Source: an uncultured Shewanella sp. | Lineage (GTDB): Bacteria; Pseudomonadota; Gammaproteobacteria; Enterobacterales; Shewanellaceae | Direction: 5' to 3' | Assembly: GCF_947501225.1 (NCBI RefSeq) | Contig: NZ_CANMUW010000008.1 | Span: 62,001 to 126,000, forward strand | Length of the DNA stretch: 64,000 nucleotides | Shown: positions 36,586-44,278 of the stretch, in pieces | Numbering within the stretch: position 1 is the stretch's first letter | How the letters are laid out: the number at the start of each line of letters is the position of its first letter | Notes under the pieces: model-generated | What the model saw: the letters and a program-made list of their open reading frames with translations, nothing else | Database searches by the model: none | What the model was told of the DNA's origin: nothing | Position numbers and translations under genes: made by a program

Positions 36586-36711
36586 CAATTAGTGCCTGAT
36601 TTCCCTATTAAGGTCGGATGTTGTACCGACAGTTTGTTTTACGAGAGATTATTGGCGAAGAGCGCACTGTCTATCATCGCTATACCTGATGTGAGTTTGC
36701 TATGTTGTTGA
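36586..36711 (+). pseudogene. Possible remnant of a LysR effector domain
   Basis: A 41-codon open frame reads ...LVPDFPIKVGCCTDSLFY...LLAKSALSIIAIPDVSLLCC then stops. The stretch 'DSLFYERLLAKSALSIIAIP' resembles the C-terminal part of LysR regulators ('...LAKAGLGIAVLP'). There is no start codon or DNA-binding part. The call rests on weak similarity seen by eye. Confidence 0.3.
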
Positions 36712-36765
36712 TTAACAATGGCTGGCTATTACTTTTATTGGTCACTCTTAAGCAATTTGTTATAC
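36710..36765 (-). repeat. Degenerate attC-like site after the AbiC-like cassette gene
   Basis: On the minus strand the cassette end reads GATGTATAAC AAATTGCTTAAGAG. GTATAAC is the left core and exactly complements the cassette start GTTATACATC at 37739-37748. The AbiC-like stop codon TAA lies inside this core. The right core is less clear (GTTAATC at 36710-36716) and the internal symmetry is weak, so the site may be truncated. Confidence 0.5.
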
Positions 36766-37710
36766 ATCGGTTTCGACCGAGTCTAAGTAAACATGCAAAT
36801 ATCCACCTTCCATTAAACTGTCAACAAATAGGTTGGGATATTTTGACTTTAACAAACTAACTTTTTGTAAAATGTCATTTTGACTTTTTTCACCCATTGC
36901 ATACGAGTAGCGATCAAAGATAAGAAAAGTCGATAAGTTCAAAGGTAAATGATCTAAACGCATATGCTCAAGAAAGCCGTACCGCTCAAGCAGAGCATAA
37001 TATTTTTGTAAGTTGTTTAAACCTTCATAGGAAGGTATACAGTTTAAAGCGAGTACGGGAAGTAGTTTTACTGGTACAAAACTTCGAACCAAACTTGCAT
37101 ACATTTTTTCTTCATTTTCGTATTCATCAATCGTGCTTCTTTCCCCCAAGTATGCTTCGCTAAAGTTGCGGTCACCATTCTTAATATTATTTTTAGCGAT
37201 GAACTTTAAGAGCTGATATAGCACCCTAAAGTACTGTGAAAGCTCAACATTCTTTAATATATGCTCTTGACGCTCCTTTAGGTAAGACGAAACATCACAG
37301 CCATCATCAAGTGTATTTAGATTTGCAATATATTCGTCAAGATCATTTGAATTCAATTCAAGAGATCGTACCGCATCATTGTGAAGCTCTAAAAGAGAGT
37401 AAAACGTAGTTTCAAACTTTTGAGCTTCATAGTTTTCGACTTGTTTTTGTTGAGACTCAGCACCATCCTGTAATGCTTTGATCGCTGTAGTTAATTCCTC
37501 TCTCTGGAGGTAGACTGTATATAAAAGAGCTAAGAATGACAATGAAGCGAAAAGAGCACCTACCGTACCACCGATATAAGATCCAAAACTCCCCCAATCA
37601 GACTGATTTGTACTAAATGCACCTGAAAACACACGAAAATATGCTCCGCAAACTACAATTGCAAAGATAACAGCAAATAAACCCACGATAGGTACAAACT
37701 TCTTAAACAT
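36760..37710 (-). CDS. Putative phage abortive-infection membrane protein (putAbiC type), integron cassette
   Basis: 316 residues. Two N-terminal membrane helices (about 7-28 and 44-66) flank 'SDWGSFGSYIGGTVGALFASLSF', followed by a coiled coil ('REELTTAIKALQDGAESQQKQ') and 'QKFETTFYSLLELHND'. This arrangement is the signature of the putative AbiC-like (putAbiC) family; the later 'FRVLYQLLKFI' and 'YASLVRSFV...LLPVLALNC' regions also fit. Family members are presumed to abort phage infection; direct evidence for this protein is lacking. It is a whole integron cassette, low in GC, whose stop codon lies in the attC core. Confidence 0.75.
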   Translation of the reverse strand: MFKKFVPIVGLFAVIFAIVVCGAYFRVFSGAFSTNQSDWGSFGSYIGGTVGALFASLSFLALLYTVYLQREELTTAIKALQDGAESQQKQVENYEAQKFETTFYSLLELHNDAVRSLELNSNDLDEYIANLNTLDDGCDVSSYLKERQEHILKNVELSQYFRVLYQLLKFIAKNNIKNGDRNFSEAYLGERSTIDEYENEEKMYASLVRSFVPVKLLPVLALNCIPSYEGLNNLQKYYALLERYGFLEHMRLDHLPLNLSTFLIFDRYSYAMGEKSQNDILQKVSLLKSKYPNLFVDSLMEGGYLHVYLDSVETDV

Positions 37711-37742
37711 ACTACATCTCTAATACTGAAATTAATTCAGAT

Positions 37743-37847
37743 GTATAACGCCTGCAATAAGGTGTGCCCCACTGAACAAGCAAAGCGCACCGGACTCCAT
37801 ACCAAAACCGCCGAGTGTAACGCATCACCTTGATTGCCTTGTTAAAT
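37743..37847 (-). repeat. attC recombination site between the two cassettes
   Basis: 105-bp imperfect palindrome. On the minus strand: ATTTAAC (RYYYAAC core), AAGGCAATCAAGGTG, a 60-bp spacer, CACCTTATTGCAGGC and GTTATAC. The arms pair almost fully, with the small mismatches typical of attC. The upstream gene's stop codon lies within ATTTAAC. Confidence 0.8.
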
Positions 37848-38641
37848 GCGCTTAACTGCTGAACTATTTTCATTTGCGAATTTTGATATCATAGCTTGTT
37901 GCTTTTTAGTATTAGGTAATATTGAGAACTGATATTCATCCTTGTATACCGATTTATGATCATAGGGTATTTGATAATCAGAACATAAGGTCGCAAGATC
38001 ATCTACAACACGTTCATTTACATAAAATTTTAATGAATTGTCGATTAGTTCACCTTGTGAACGAGCCGAATTTTGGTTCATGCCAACCTTAATATATCGA
38101 GATATTTCTTCCAGTTGTATTTCAAATTGTGAGAGTCTTTTATTAATAACTGTGTCAGCATCGGTTGCATCTTCAGGGACTTTAATTAAATCTACATCAA
38201 CAACTCTATAAACTGGATTATCAGGTTTATCATCCGAGAGAGCATTTGGGATAATAGTGTCTAATCTTTGTTTTAGTTCTTCAACACCATAGATATCGTT
38301 ATGATAAAAAATTGTTCTCTCATCACTCAAATCAAAAGGAAGAGTTACATCATCACGAGCAACAACAATTGTAGGCTTTCGTGAACAATGGCGAATACCT
38401 AACTCGTACATAACATTTGGGTTTAAATTTGTGAGATTAGCAATTACCAAATCAGCTTCTAAGAGCCTTTTAACAACCTGCCTTGTAATGCTCCCCGTTT
38501 CAGATATGTGATGTGCTGCGACTGGTTCTAATTCATATTTTTCAGAACTGGCTCAAAAACACTCGTTATCAATCCATCAGTTTCACGGCGAATAGCCGAG
38601 TTATCTTGACCAATAGGCGTAACAATAAAACATTCTTTCAT
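37842..38641 (-). pseudogene. Nucleoside 2-deoxyribosyltransferase/TIR-like protein, frameshifted, integron cassette
   Basis: Starting at 38641 the protein begins MKECFIVTPIGQDNSAIRRE and reaches ...FEPVLKN before a stop. Adding one A to the run of five at 38538-38542 restores a continuous protein of about 266 residues. It then continues through KYELEPVAAHHISETGSITR, 'EADLVIANLTNLNPNVMYELGIRH' (the nucleotide-hydrolase-like loop with the likely catalytic Glu) and 'RKPTIVVARDD'. The fold resembles nucleoside 2-deoxyribosyltransferases and TIR-like NAD-binding proteins, which occur in phage-defence systems. The rest, 202 residues, stays open. It is either a broken gene, a sequencing error in a homopolymer, or a slippage site. 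The cassette boundaries are intact. Confidence 0.7.
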
Positions 38642-38673
38642 TAAATTAATCCATTAATAGCTAATATTTGCGC

Positions 38674-38760
38674 ATTTAACAGCTTATTCAATAGCAGCAG
38701 GATAACGCTCCAAGCTGCTGGTCCATTTCTTGTCAATCTATCACCGCTAACTAACTGTTG
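38674..38760 (-). repeat. Probable attC site at the upstream edge of the first cassette
   Basis: On the minus strand it ends ATTGAATAAGCTGTTAAAT, giving a right core GTTAAAT (GTTRRRY). The matching left half CAACAGTTAGTTAGC pairs only in part. An inner stem AGCAGC/GCTGCT is visible at about 38693-38720. No recognisable gene precedes it within 250 bp. Confidence 0.55.
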
Positions 38761-39644
38761 TAAATGTATTTATTTGTGTTTAATTCACAAAACATTTCGA
38801 GAATCGGCCGTTAAAAAGATGCTTCGTTGTTTATGAGGTCTCTGTAACCACATCTGTCTTGATGTAGGTTGTTGATATGTAGTGAATTTAAATTTTATGT
38901 GTGTATTATCAGTGCGTCAAACTGTCGATTTACGCATCTTTTTTGCGTCAGTTATCTCAATATTAGTTATAACGGTGTATCCATACAGTGTTGTGTGTAA
39001 AAGGATTTCAACGGGGCAATCAATATTTACTGAGGCTATAGGGACAGAAGTTAAGGCTGTTTTTTCTAAGGTATCGACAAAGCCAAATCGAAGAGATAGA
39101 TAACTGATGTAAGTGAGATCGAGGACTTCTGTTTCATGGCCGTTCTTTGGCGTCCATGCCACCACGGCATTTGTGAATCCATTCACATCAGATGTTATCG
39201 CAGAGCGCCCAAGGCCGAAAATGTTCCCTACATTTTACGGCATTCCCACCATCCATGGTGGTCAGATATACTCACAGCGACTGTCAGAAGTACCTGCACA
39301 TAGAAAAGCTGGATCCTACTTTTTATCGACAAGAAACGTTCAGGATGACGGCTAAATATGAATGTAATCAGCCTTCATTCGAAGTTAGCGTCAAAGCCAA
39401 ATCGAAGAAAATACTTGCTTGAAATCAGCAGGTGTAGATGCGGCTGTGACCGTCCGTGACAGGGATGTCACGGCCGAGACTATAGGGATATACTCGTGTC
39501 GTGTCACAGAAGTATCTGCACATCCCTCGCCGGGAAGGCGTTAGATAACAATGAAAGTATAACTTTCAAACACGCAACCCAATACCAACTCAGCCGGAAG
39601 TTAATACAAAAAATGTAATCAGTCTTCATTCGAAGGCTGCGCAC
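38761..39644. other. Intergenic region right of the cassettes, mostly repeats
   Basis: About 880 bp between the last attC and narL. Short frames (38882-39103, 39192-39422) have no recognisable domain and run through repeats, so they are not taken as genes. The right two thirds are a duplicated, hairpin-rich element (separate entry). Confidence 0.5.
39078..39635. repeat. Duplicated hairpin-rich intergenic element
   Basis: Several direct repeats: CAAAGCCAAATCGAAGA at 39078-39094 and 39392-39408 (exact); AATGTAATCAGYCTTCATTC plus CGAAG at 39361-39384 and 39612-39635 (one mismatch); GATATACTC followed by AGAAGTAYCTGCACAT near 39265-39301 and 39488-39520. Short hairpins stud it: TGTGAAT/ATTCACA (39172-39187), CCACCAT/ATGGTGG (39246-39261) and CCGTGACA/TGTCACGG (39454-39473). 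It looks like two to three diverged copies of a non-coding repeat of a kind known between Shewanella genes. Confidence 0.7.
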
Positions 39645-40286
39645 TTAATGACTAATCTTATGCTCCACCGCCCATACGGCGGCCTCAACCCGGCTCTTCA
39701 GTCCCAGCTTCTTCAGCAGGTTTTTCACGTGCACCTTGACCGTGGTCTCGGCGATCCCCAGCTTGTTGGCGATGTCCTTGTTGCTCTTACCTGCGGCGAT
39801 AAGCTTGAGGTTTTGCAGCTCCCGCTGGGTGAGGTTCTCGAGCGGCGAGACCGGTTTGCTGCTGGGGCGCAGGGATCTGGCCAGGATCTGGGTCAGGGGA
39901 TTGCTGATCACAAACTCCCCCTGAATGGCGAGGTTTATCTTGTCGATAAGCTCCTCGGGCTCTGAGTCTTTTAGAAGGTAGCCGTCGGTATTGAACTTGA
40001 TGGCCTGCAGCACATCGCTTTCGCTGTCGGAGACGGTAAAGATGACAATTTTACTCTGCACCTCGGCGCGCTTGAGTGCGATCAGGGTATCGATACCGCT
40101 TAAACCTTTCATGTTGAGGTCCAGCAGAATCAGATCCGGTTCGTGCTTGATAGCCAGGGTTATCGCCTCATCGCCGGAGCCCGCCTGGGCGACCACCTCC
40201 AGATTATCTTCCAGTGCGATCAGCTGGGCCAGTCCCTGACGAAGGGTAGGGTGGTCATCGACCAATAGTATTTGTGCTGTAGTCAT
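39645..40286 (-). CDS. narL: NarL/NarP-type nitrate response regulator
   Basis: 213 residues: a receiver domain with the phospho-acceptor Asp56 (LILLDLNMKG) and acidic pair DD10-11, then a LuxR-type helix-turn-helix (LTQRELQNLKLIAAGKSNKDIANKLGIAETTVKVHVKNL). It belongs to the NarL/NarP family and is paired with the sensor gene 100 bp upstream on the same strand. When phosphorylated it should control nar, nap and transporter genes at TACYYMT heptamers. NarL versus NarP cannot be decided by eye; narL is chosen because of the linked narGHJI. Confidence 0.9.
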   Translation of the reverse strand: MTTAQILLVDDHPTLRQGLAQLIALEDNLEVVAQAGSGDEAITLAIKHEPDLILLDLNMKGLSGIDTLIALKRAEVQSKIVIFTVSDSESDVLQAIKFNTDGYLLKDSEPEELIDKINLAIQGEFVISNPLTQILARSLRPSSKPVSPLENLTQRELQNLKLIAAGKSNKDIANKLGIAETTVKVHVKNLLKKLGLKSRVEAAVWAVEHKISH

Positions 40287-40385
40287 GATTCATCTTCTTT
40301 TTCTATTATAAGCGCTTAAAGACACTTAAAAAGGCAATAGATTCGGGTACTGTGTCACTCGCTGACAAAGAGCTAATGTATAAAG

Positions 40386-42137
40386 CTAATGTATAAATTC
40401 CAGCACCACCTTAGTGCCGCTGGGGGAGTTGGGCTTAAAGTTCAAAACAGAGTTGAGTGACTTGGCACGCTCTTTCATGATGCCTAAGCCAAAATGTCCC
40501 TGTTGCTCAAGATTCGTAGGTAGCCCCTTACCGTTATCCCAAACTTCCAGCTTGATCCTGTCATCCTCTTTGACCAGATTGACCCCGGCGCAGCTGGCAT
40601 CTGCGTGCCTGTGAACGTTAGACAGGCTTTCACGGATGATCTGCAGCACATGTATCTCCTGATTGGCGGTCAAATAATTCTGTGGTATTTCAAATTTTAA
40701 TTCAATGCCATGTTGGCACTTTTCGGCGAACTCCGCCACCGTGCCCTGCAGGGCATTTTCAAGGGAGGGATCATCCAGTTTCAGACGGAAGGTGGTGAGC
40801 AGCTCCCTGAGCTGCAGGTAGGCGTTATTTAATCCCTGCTTGATATCATTAATTGTTTCATCGACCTGCTCCTCCGGAAGCCCTTTCTGCATCTTGCGCG
40901 TCAGCAGGCTCATCTGTACCTTAAGGAACGAGAGTGATTGGGCCAGAGAGTCATGCAGTTCACGGGCGATAACGGCGCGCTCCTCGGCAATCAGCAGCCT
41001 GTTTTCGCTGTTTTTCTTCTGCTCCAGTTCGATAGCGGTTGCGACGATGTCGGCCATGGCCTGCAGCAGCTGTTTCTGCCACTCCTGCGGGCTCTCATAC
41101 TTAGGCACCTGCCAGACGATATCGCCGAAGAAGCGGCCCCGCTTCTCTAACACGAACTGGTGTACCTCCATGTGCTGGTGATCTATGGTGTTAGTTCTGG
41201 CTTTATAGAAAACAAGATTGTTGACACTCTTCTCACAGAGCACTATCGAGACTTTACCGAAGCCCAGAACCTGTACCAGCTCCTGGATTATCTTCTGATC
41301 GATCTGATGATATTCATAATTAGACAGGTTACTGGCGGCCCGGTATAAGACCTCGAGTGATTGGTTACTCCGGGTGAGCTCTCGGGTTTTTTTATCTACC
41401 CGATCTTCAAATTCCTGATAGGTATTCTCAAGCTGTTTAGACATATGGCCTATGGTGCGCGAGAGCAGGCCTAACTCATTATCTGCAACATGATCGACCC
41501 TGATATTAAAGTTGCCCTTACCCGCTTCTGAGGCGACCTTGACCAGCTGTTTAAGCGGCGTTATCAGCGAGCGATTGAGCTTAAACAACACGAAGGCGCT
41601 GACAATAAGAATAGAGAAGAGGGTGATCCCCTGAATTAAGCGTAGCAGGCTTAACTTTTTCTCCGACTCCATCTGTAACAGGTTGACTAACTTGTCTATC
41701 TCTACCGTGAAGTTATCGAATGCTTCGATAGAGGTGGTGTGAGGCGATCGCTTTATCGACTCCCAGCCAGAGAGGATTTTTTGATGCTGGGCAAGCACCT
41801 GTGGATTATCTATGGTACTGGTTATTCCACCTAAGAAGAGATGCGACAACTTAGTCTCAAATCTCTGGATCTCCCGCTTTACCACTGGCCTGCTACTGTC
41901 TTGCGCTATCAGGTTAGCCCTTGAAACGCGTATCGCCTGCATCCTCATCGCACCTGCACGGTTTATCTGTTCGGCGTCACCGCTGAGACTCTCGGTGACC
42001 AGGATTGAGGAGATCATACTAAACAGGCCTAAGGTGATGATGATCGCCATAAACTGGCCGGCGGCGGCAACCAGTGATGTACTACTGGTGGGCTCGTCGA
42101 CATAGAGCGACTCACCAAGGTGTTGTTTCATTTTCAT
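40386..42137 (-). CDS. narX: NarX/NarQ-type nitrate sensor histidine kinase
   Basis: About 583 residues from ATG 42137; a TTG at 42161 would add eight. Two membrane helices (about 25-48 and 170-190) enclose a nitrate-sensing domain. It has the P-box 'INRAGAMRMQAIRVSRA' near residue 58, a HAMP linker, a GAF-like region (about 255-370) and a HisKA_3 kinase with the phospho-His in 'IARELHDSLAQS' (about residue 395). The ATPase boxes include 'VHRHADASCAGV' and 'DNGKGLPTN'. It autophosphorylates in nitrate or nitrite and signals to the neighbouring response regulator. Confidence 0.92.
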   Translation of the reverse strand: MKMKQHLGESLYVDEPTSSTSLVAAAGQFMAIIITLGLFSMISSILVTESLSGDAEQINRAGAMRMQAIRVSRANLIAQDSSRPVVKREIQRFETKLSHLFLGGITSTIDNPQVLAQHQKILSGWESIKRSPHTTSIEAFDNFTVEIDKLVNLLQMESEKKLSLLRLIQGITLFSILIVSAFVLFKLNRSLITPLKQLVKVASEAGKGNFNIRVDHVADNELGLLSRTIGHMSKQLENTYQEFEDRVDKKTRELTRSNQSLEVLYRAASNLSNYEYHQIDQKIIQELVQVLGFGKVSIVLCEKSVNNLVFYKARTNTIDHQHMEVHQFVLEKRGRFFGDIVWQVPKYESPQEWQKQLLQAMADIVATAIELEQKKNSENRLLIAEERAVIARELHDSLAQSLSFLKVQMSLLTRKMQKGLPEEQVDETINDIKQGLNNAYLQLRELLTTFRLKLDDPSLENALQGTVAEFAEKCQHGIELKFEIPQNYLTANQEIHVLQIIRESLSNVHRHADASCAGVNLVKEDDRIKLEVWDNGKGLPTNLEQQGHFGLGIMKERAKSLNSVLNFKPNSPSGTKVVLEFIH

Positions 42138-42530
42138 ATCGTCAACTTCATCGTTAACCAAGTGTTACAACCGTGGTTGTATGTGTATTTTATGTTACTA
42201 CTACTTAATAGTTTGGCCTACTCGCTTTCTCACCATAAAAATTAACAATTCAAAATAAACCTATATTTTTCAGCGCTTTATATCGGGCTCCTTTCTAGTG
42301 CTTTAGTAGTAGTTTTGTGTGAGCCAGTGCAAAGTTGCAGGTTTAAACATGATCTGGATCAACTTGTCGATTATCCGTGGTGATACCTTCATCGTCGCAA
42401 TAACAATATTTGAATGTCAACTAACAAATCAACGCATTCAAAAACGAAGAATAAATTTAAGAATGTTTTCGCCTCTAATTCAGTCGGGATACGAAATAGA
42501 GAATAACCTTGTGATCAGTTGGAGAAAATA
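42138..42530. promoter_or_regulatory. Shared divergent promoter region of narX and narK
   Basis: About 390 bp. Besides the FNR box it has an inverted repeat ACTACTACT (42197-42205) / AGTAGTAGT (42305-42313). No gene is visible; a 70-codon frame at 42319-42531 has no recognisable features. Confidence 0.55.
42349..42362 (+). promoter_or_regulatory. FNR/EtrA-type box upstream of narK
   Basis: ATGAT-CTGG-ATCAA matches the consensus TTGAT-N4-ATCAA at 9 of 10 positions. It lies about 170 bp before the narK start. Anaerobic activation is the expected effect. Confidence 0.75.
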
Positions 42531-44135
42531 ATGTCTGATATCAAAAAATGGGACGTAGAAGATCCCAAGTTTTGGGACAGTGAAGGGAAGAAAGTTGCCA
42601 ACCGCAACCTTTGGATCTCTATCCCTAGTCTGTTATGTGGGTTCGCAGTATGGCTATACTGGGGCATCATCACCATCCAGATGTTGAATCTGGGCTTTCC
42701 ATTTGCAAAATCTGAGCTATTCACCCTGATGGCGGTTGCGGGTCTGACCGGGGCTACACTGCGTATTCCGAGCAGTTTCTTTATCCGTCTGTGTGGCGGA
42801 CGAAATACCATCGTCTTCACTACGGCGCTGCTGATGATCCCTGCAATCGGTGCGGGTATCGCGCTGCAGGATAAGAATACACCGCTTTGGGTATTCCAGA
42901 TCCTGGCTCTTCTATCTGGCTTCGGTGGCGGTAACTTCGCCTCATCGATGTCAAATATCAGCTTCTTCTTCCCTAAGAAGCAGCAGGGTCTGGCCTTAGG
43001 GCTTAACGCGGGTCTGGGTAACTTCGGTGTGACTACCATGCAGATATTGGTACCGCTGGCGATGACCTTCGGTCTGTTCGGTGGTGAGCCGATGGAACTG
43101 GTTAACACCTCAGGTACCCTGATTGGTAAAATTCCTGCAGGCAGTGACGCCTGGATCCATAACGCCGGCTATATCTGGTTACTCTTTCTGATCCCGCTGG
43201 CAATCGTCGGTTGGATCGGCATGAACAACATCAAGGCCTCTCATGTCACCCCGGATCTACCGAGTCCTGTTGGTTCTTTCGGTATCATCTCCGGCATGCT
43301 TGCCATCGGTTTCCTGACCTCAATATTCGGCCTGTGGCTGATGTTGCCTGAAAAGGTGGGTGGCTCAGGTTTCGGTGTCAGTAAGTGGATTGTACTGCCT
43401 ATCGTTATCGCGCTGACCGTGTTCCTGCTGAAGCTTATCCCCGGTCAGGTTAAAGAGAACCTGTCTCGCCAGTATAAGATCTTTAATAACAAGCACACCT
43501 GGGTGATGAGCGTCATCTATACCATGACCTTCGGTTCATTCATCGGTTTCGCCGCAGGTTTTGGTCTCTCGATTAAGGTTATCTTCGGTTATCAGCATGT
43601 GTTGGTCGATGGTGTCATGAACCATGATATGGCCAACCCTAACGGCCCGAGCGCATTGATGTATGCCTGGATGGGGCCTTTCATCGGTGCATTGATTCGT
43701 CCGGTCGGTGGTTGGATTGCCGATAAGATGGGTGGCGCCAAGGTGACGCAGATCTGTGCGATCGTGATGGTTACCAGTGCACTGGGTGTTGCTTACTTCA
43801 TGCAAGCCGCTTATGCCTCTCCTACGCCGCAAGAGTACTTCGTACCTTTCTTAGTGCTGTTCCTTATTCTGTTTGCCGCGACAGGTATCGGTAATGGTTC
43901 CACCTTCCGTACCATCTCTATGGTATTCGATAAAGAGCAGGCGGGTCCGGTACTGGGTTGGACATCGGCCGTTGCCGCCTACGGTGCCTTCATCATTCCT
44001 AAGGTGCTGGGTGAGCAGATTAAGCTGACTACGCCTGAGAATGCACTCTATGGTTTCGCCTTCTTCTATGCGGTTTGTATCGTCATCAACTGGTGGTTCT
44101 ATCTGCGCCCAGGCGCCGAGCATCATAACCCTTAA
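42531..44135 (+). CDS. narK: Nitrate/nitrite antiporter NarK of the nar operon
   Basis: 534 residues from ATG 42531 (GGAG at 42521-42524; the TTG at 42519 is part of that region). About 12-13 membrane helices, with NNP signatures 'GFGGGNFASSMSNISFFFPKKQQGLALGLNAGLGNFG' region near residue 135-170 and 'FAATGIGNGSTFRTISMVF' near 445. It is longer than NarK-1 types because of a periplasmic loop around 190-215. It imports nitrate for NarG and exports nitrite. It is the first gene of narK-narGHJI. Confidence 0.94.
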   Translation: MSDIKKWDVEDPKFWDSEGKKVANRNLWISIPSLLCGFAVWLYWGIITIQMLNLGFPFAKSELFTLMAVAGLTGATLRIPSSFFIRLCGGRNTIVFTTALLMIPAIGAGIALQDKNTPLWVFQILALLSGFGGGNFASSMSNISFFFPKKQQGLALGLNAGLGNFGVTTMQILVPLAMTFGLFGGEPMELVNTSGTLIGKIPAGSDAWIHNAGYIWLLFLIPLAIVGWIGMNNIKASHVTPDLPSPVGSFGIISGMLAIGFLTSIFGLWLMLPEKVGGSGFGVSKWIVLPIVIALTVFLLKLIPGQVKENLSRQYKIFNNKHTWVMSVIYTMTFGSFIGFAAGFGLSIKVIFGYQHVLVDGVMNHDMANPNGPSALMYAWMGPFIGALIRPVGGWIADKMGGAKVTQICAIVMVTSALGVAYFMQAAYASPTPQEYFVPFLVLFLILFAATGIGNGSTFRTISMVFDKEQAGPVLGWTSAVAAYGAFIIPKVLGEQIKLTTPENALYGFAFFYAVCIVINWWFYLRPGAEHHNP

Positions 44136-44212
44136 TAATCATATTTTTACGCGAAGAGAGTTGACTTGGAGCGACTCTCTTAGGTTATGAGCTTATAAAT
44201 AATAAAAATTGG

Positions 44213-44258
44213 TGACTGACGTTTAGTTTTATATCTGAGACTAAGTCGCCGTCAGTCA
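44213..44258 (+). promoter_or_regulatory. Inverted repeat in the narG leader
   Basis: TGACTGACG (44213-44221) and CGTCAGTCA (44250-44258) are perfect 9-bp arms 28 bp apart, ending 20 bp before the narG start and just ahead of its GGAG. It could fold in the mRNA leader between narK and narG, influencing stability or translation. Confidence 0.5.
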
Positions 44259-44278
44259 TAGGTCAATGGAGTAAAAAG

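Larger units (their letters stand above)
36711..38679 (-). mobile_element. Two integron gene cassettes without an integrase
   Basis: Reading on the minus strand: attC (38674-38760), a cassette starting GTTAAATGCGC with a deoxyribosyltransferase-like gene, attC (37743-37847), a cassette starting GTTATACATC with an AbiC-like gene, then a degenerate attC. In both cassettes the first bases are the exact complement of the last bases before attC (GCGCATTTAAC and GATGTATAAC), as expected for excised and circularised cassettes. Each gene begins 38-39 bases from its cassette edge and ends with its stop codon inside the attC core. No intI gene is visible, so this fits a cluster of attC sites lacking an integrase, or the edge of a larger array. 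Confidence 0.8.

Noticed and set aside
38882..39422. Three short frames (38882-39103, 38917-39186 minus, 39192-39422)
   Set aside because: No domain, no convincing ribosome-binding site, and they run through non-coding repeats and hairpins.
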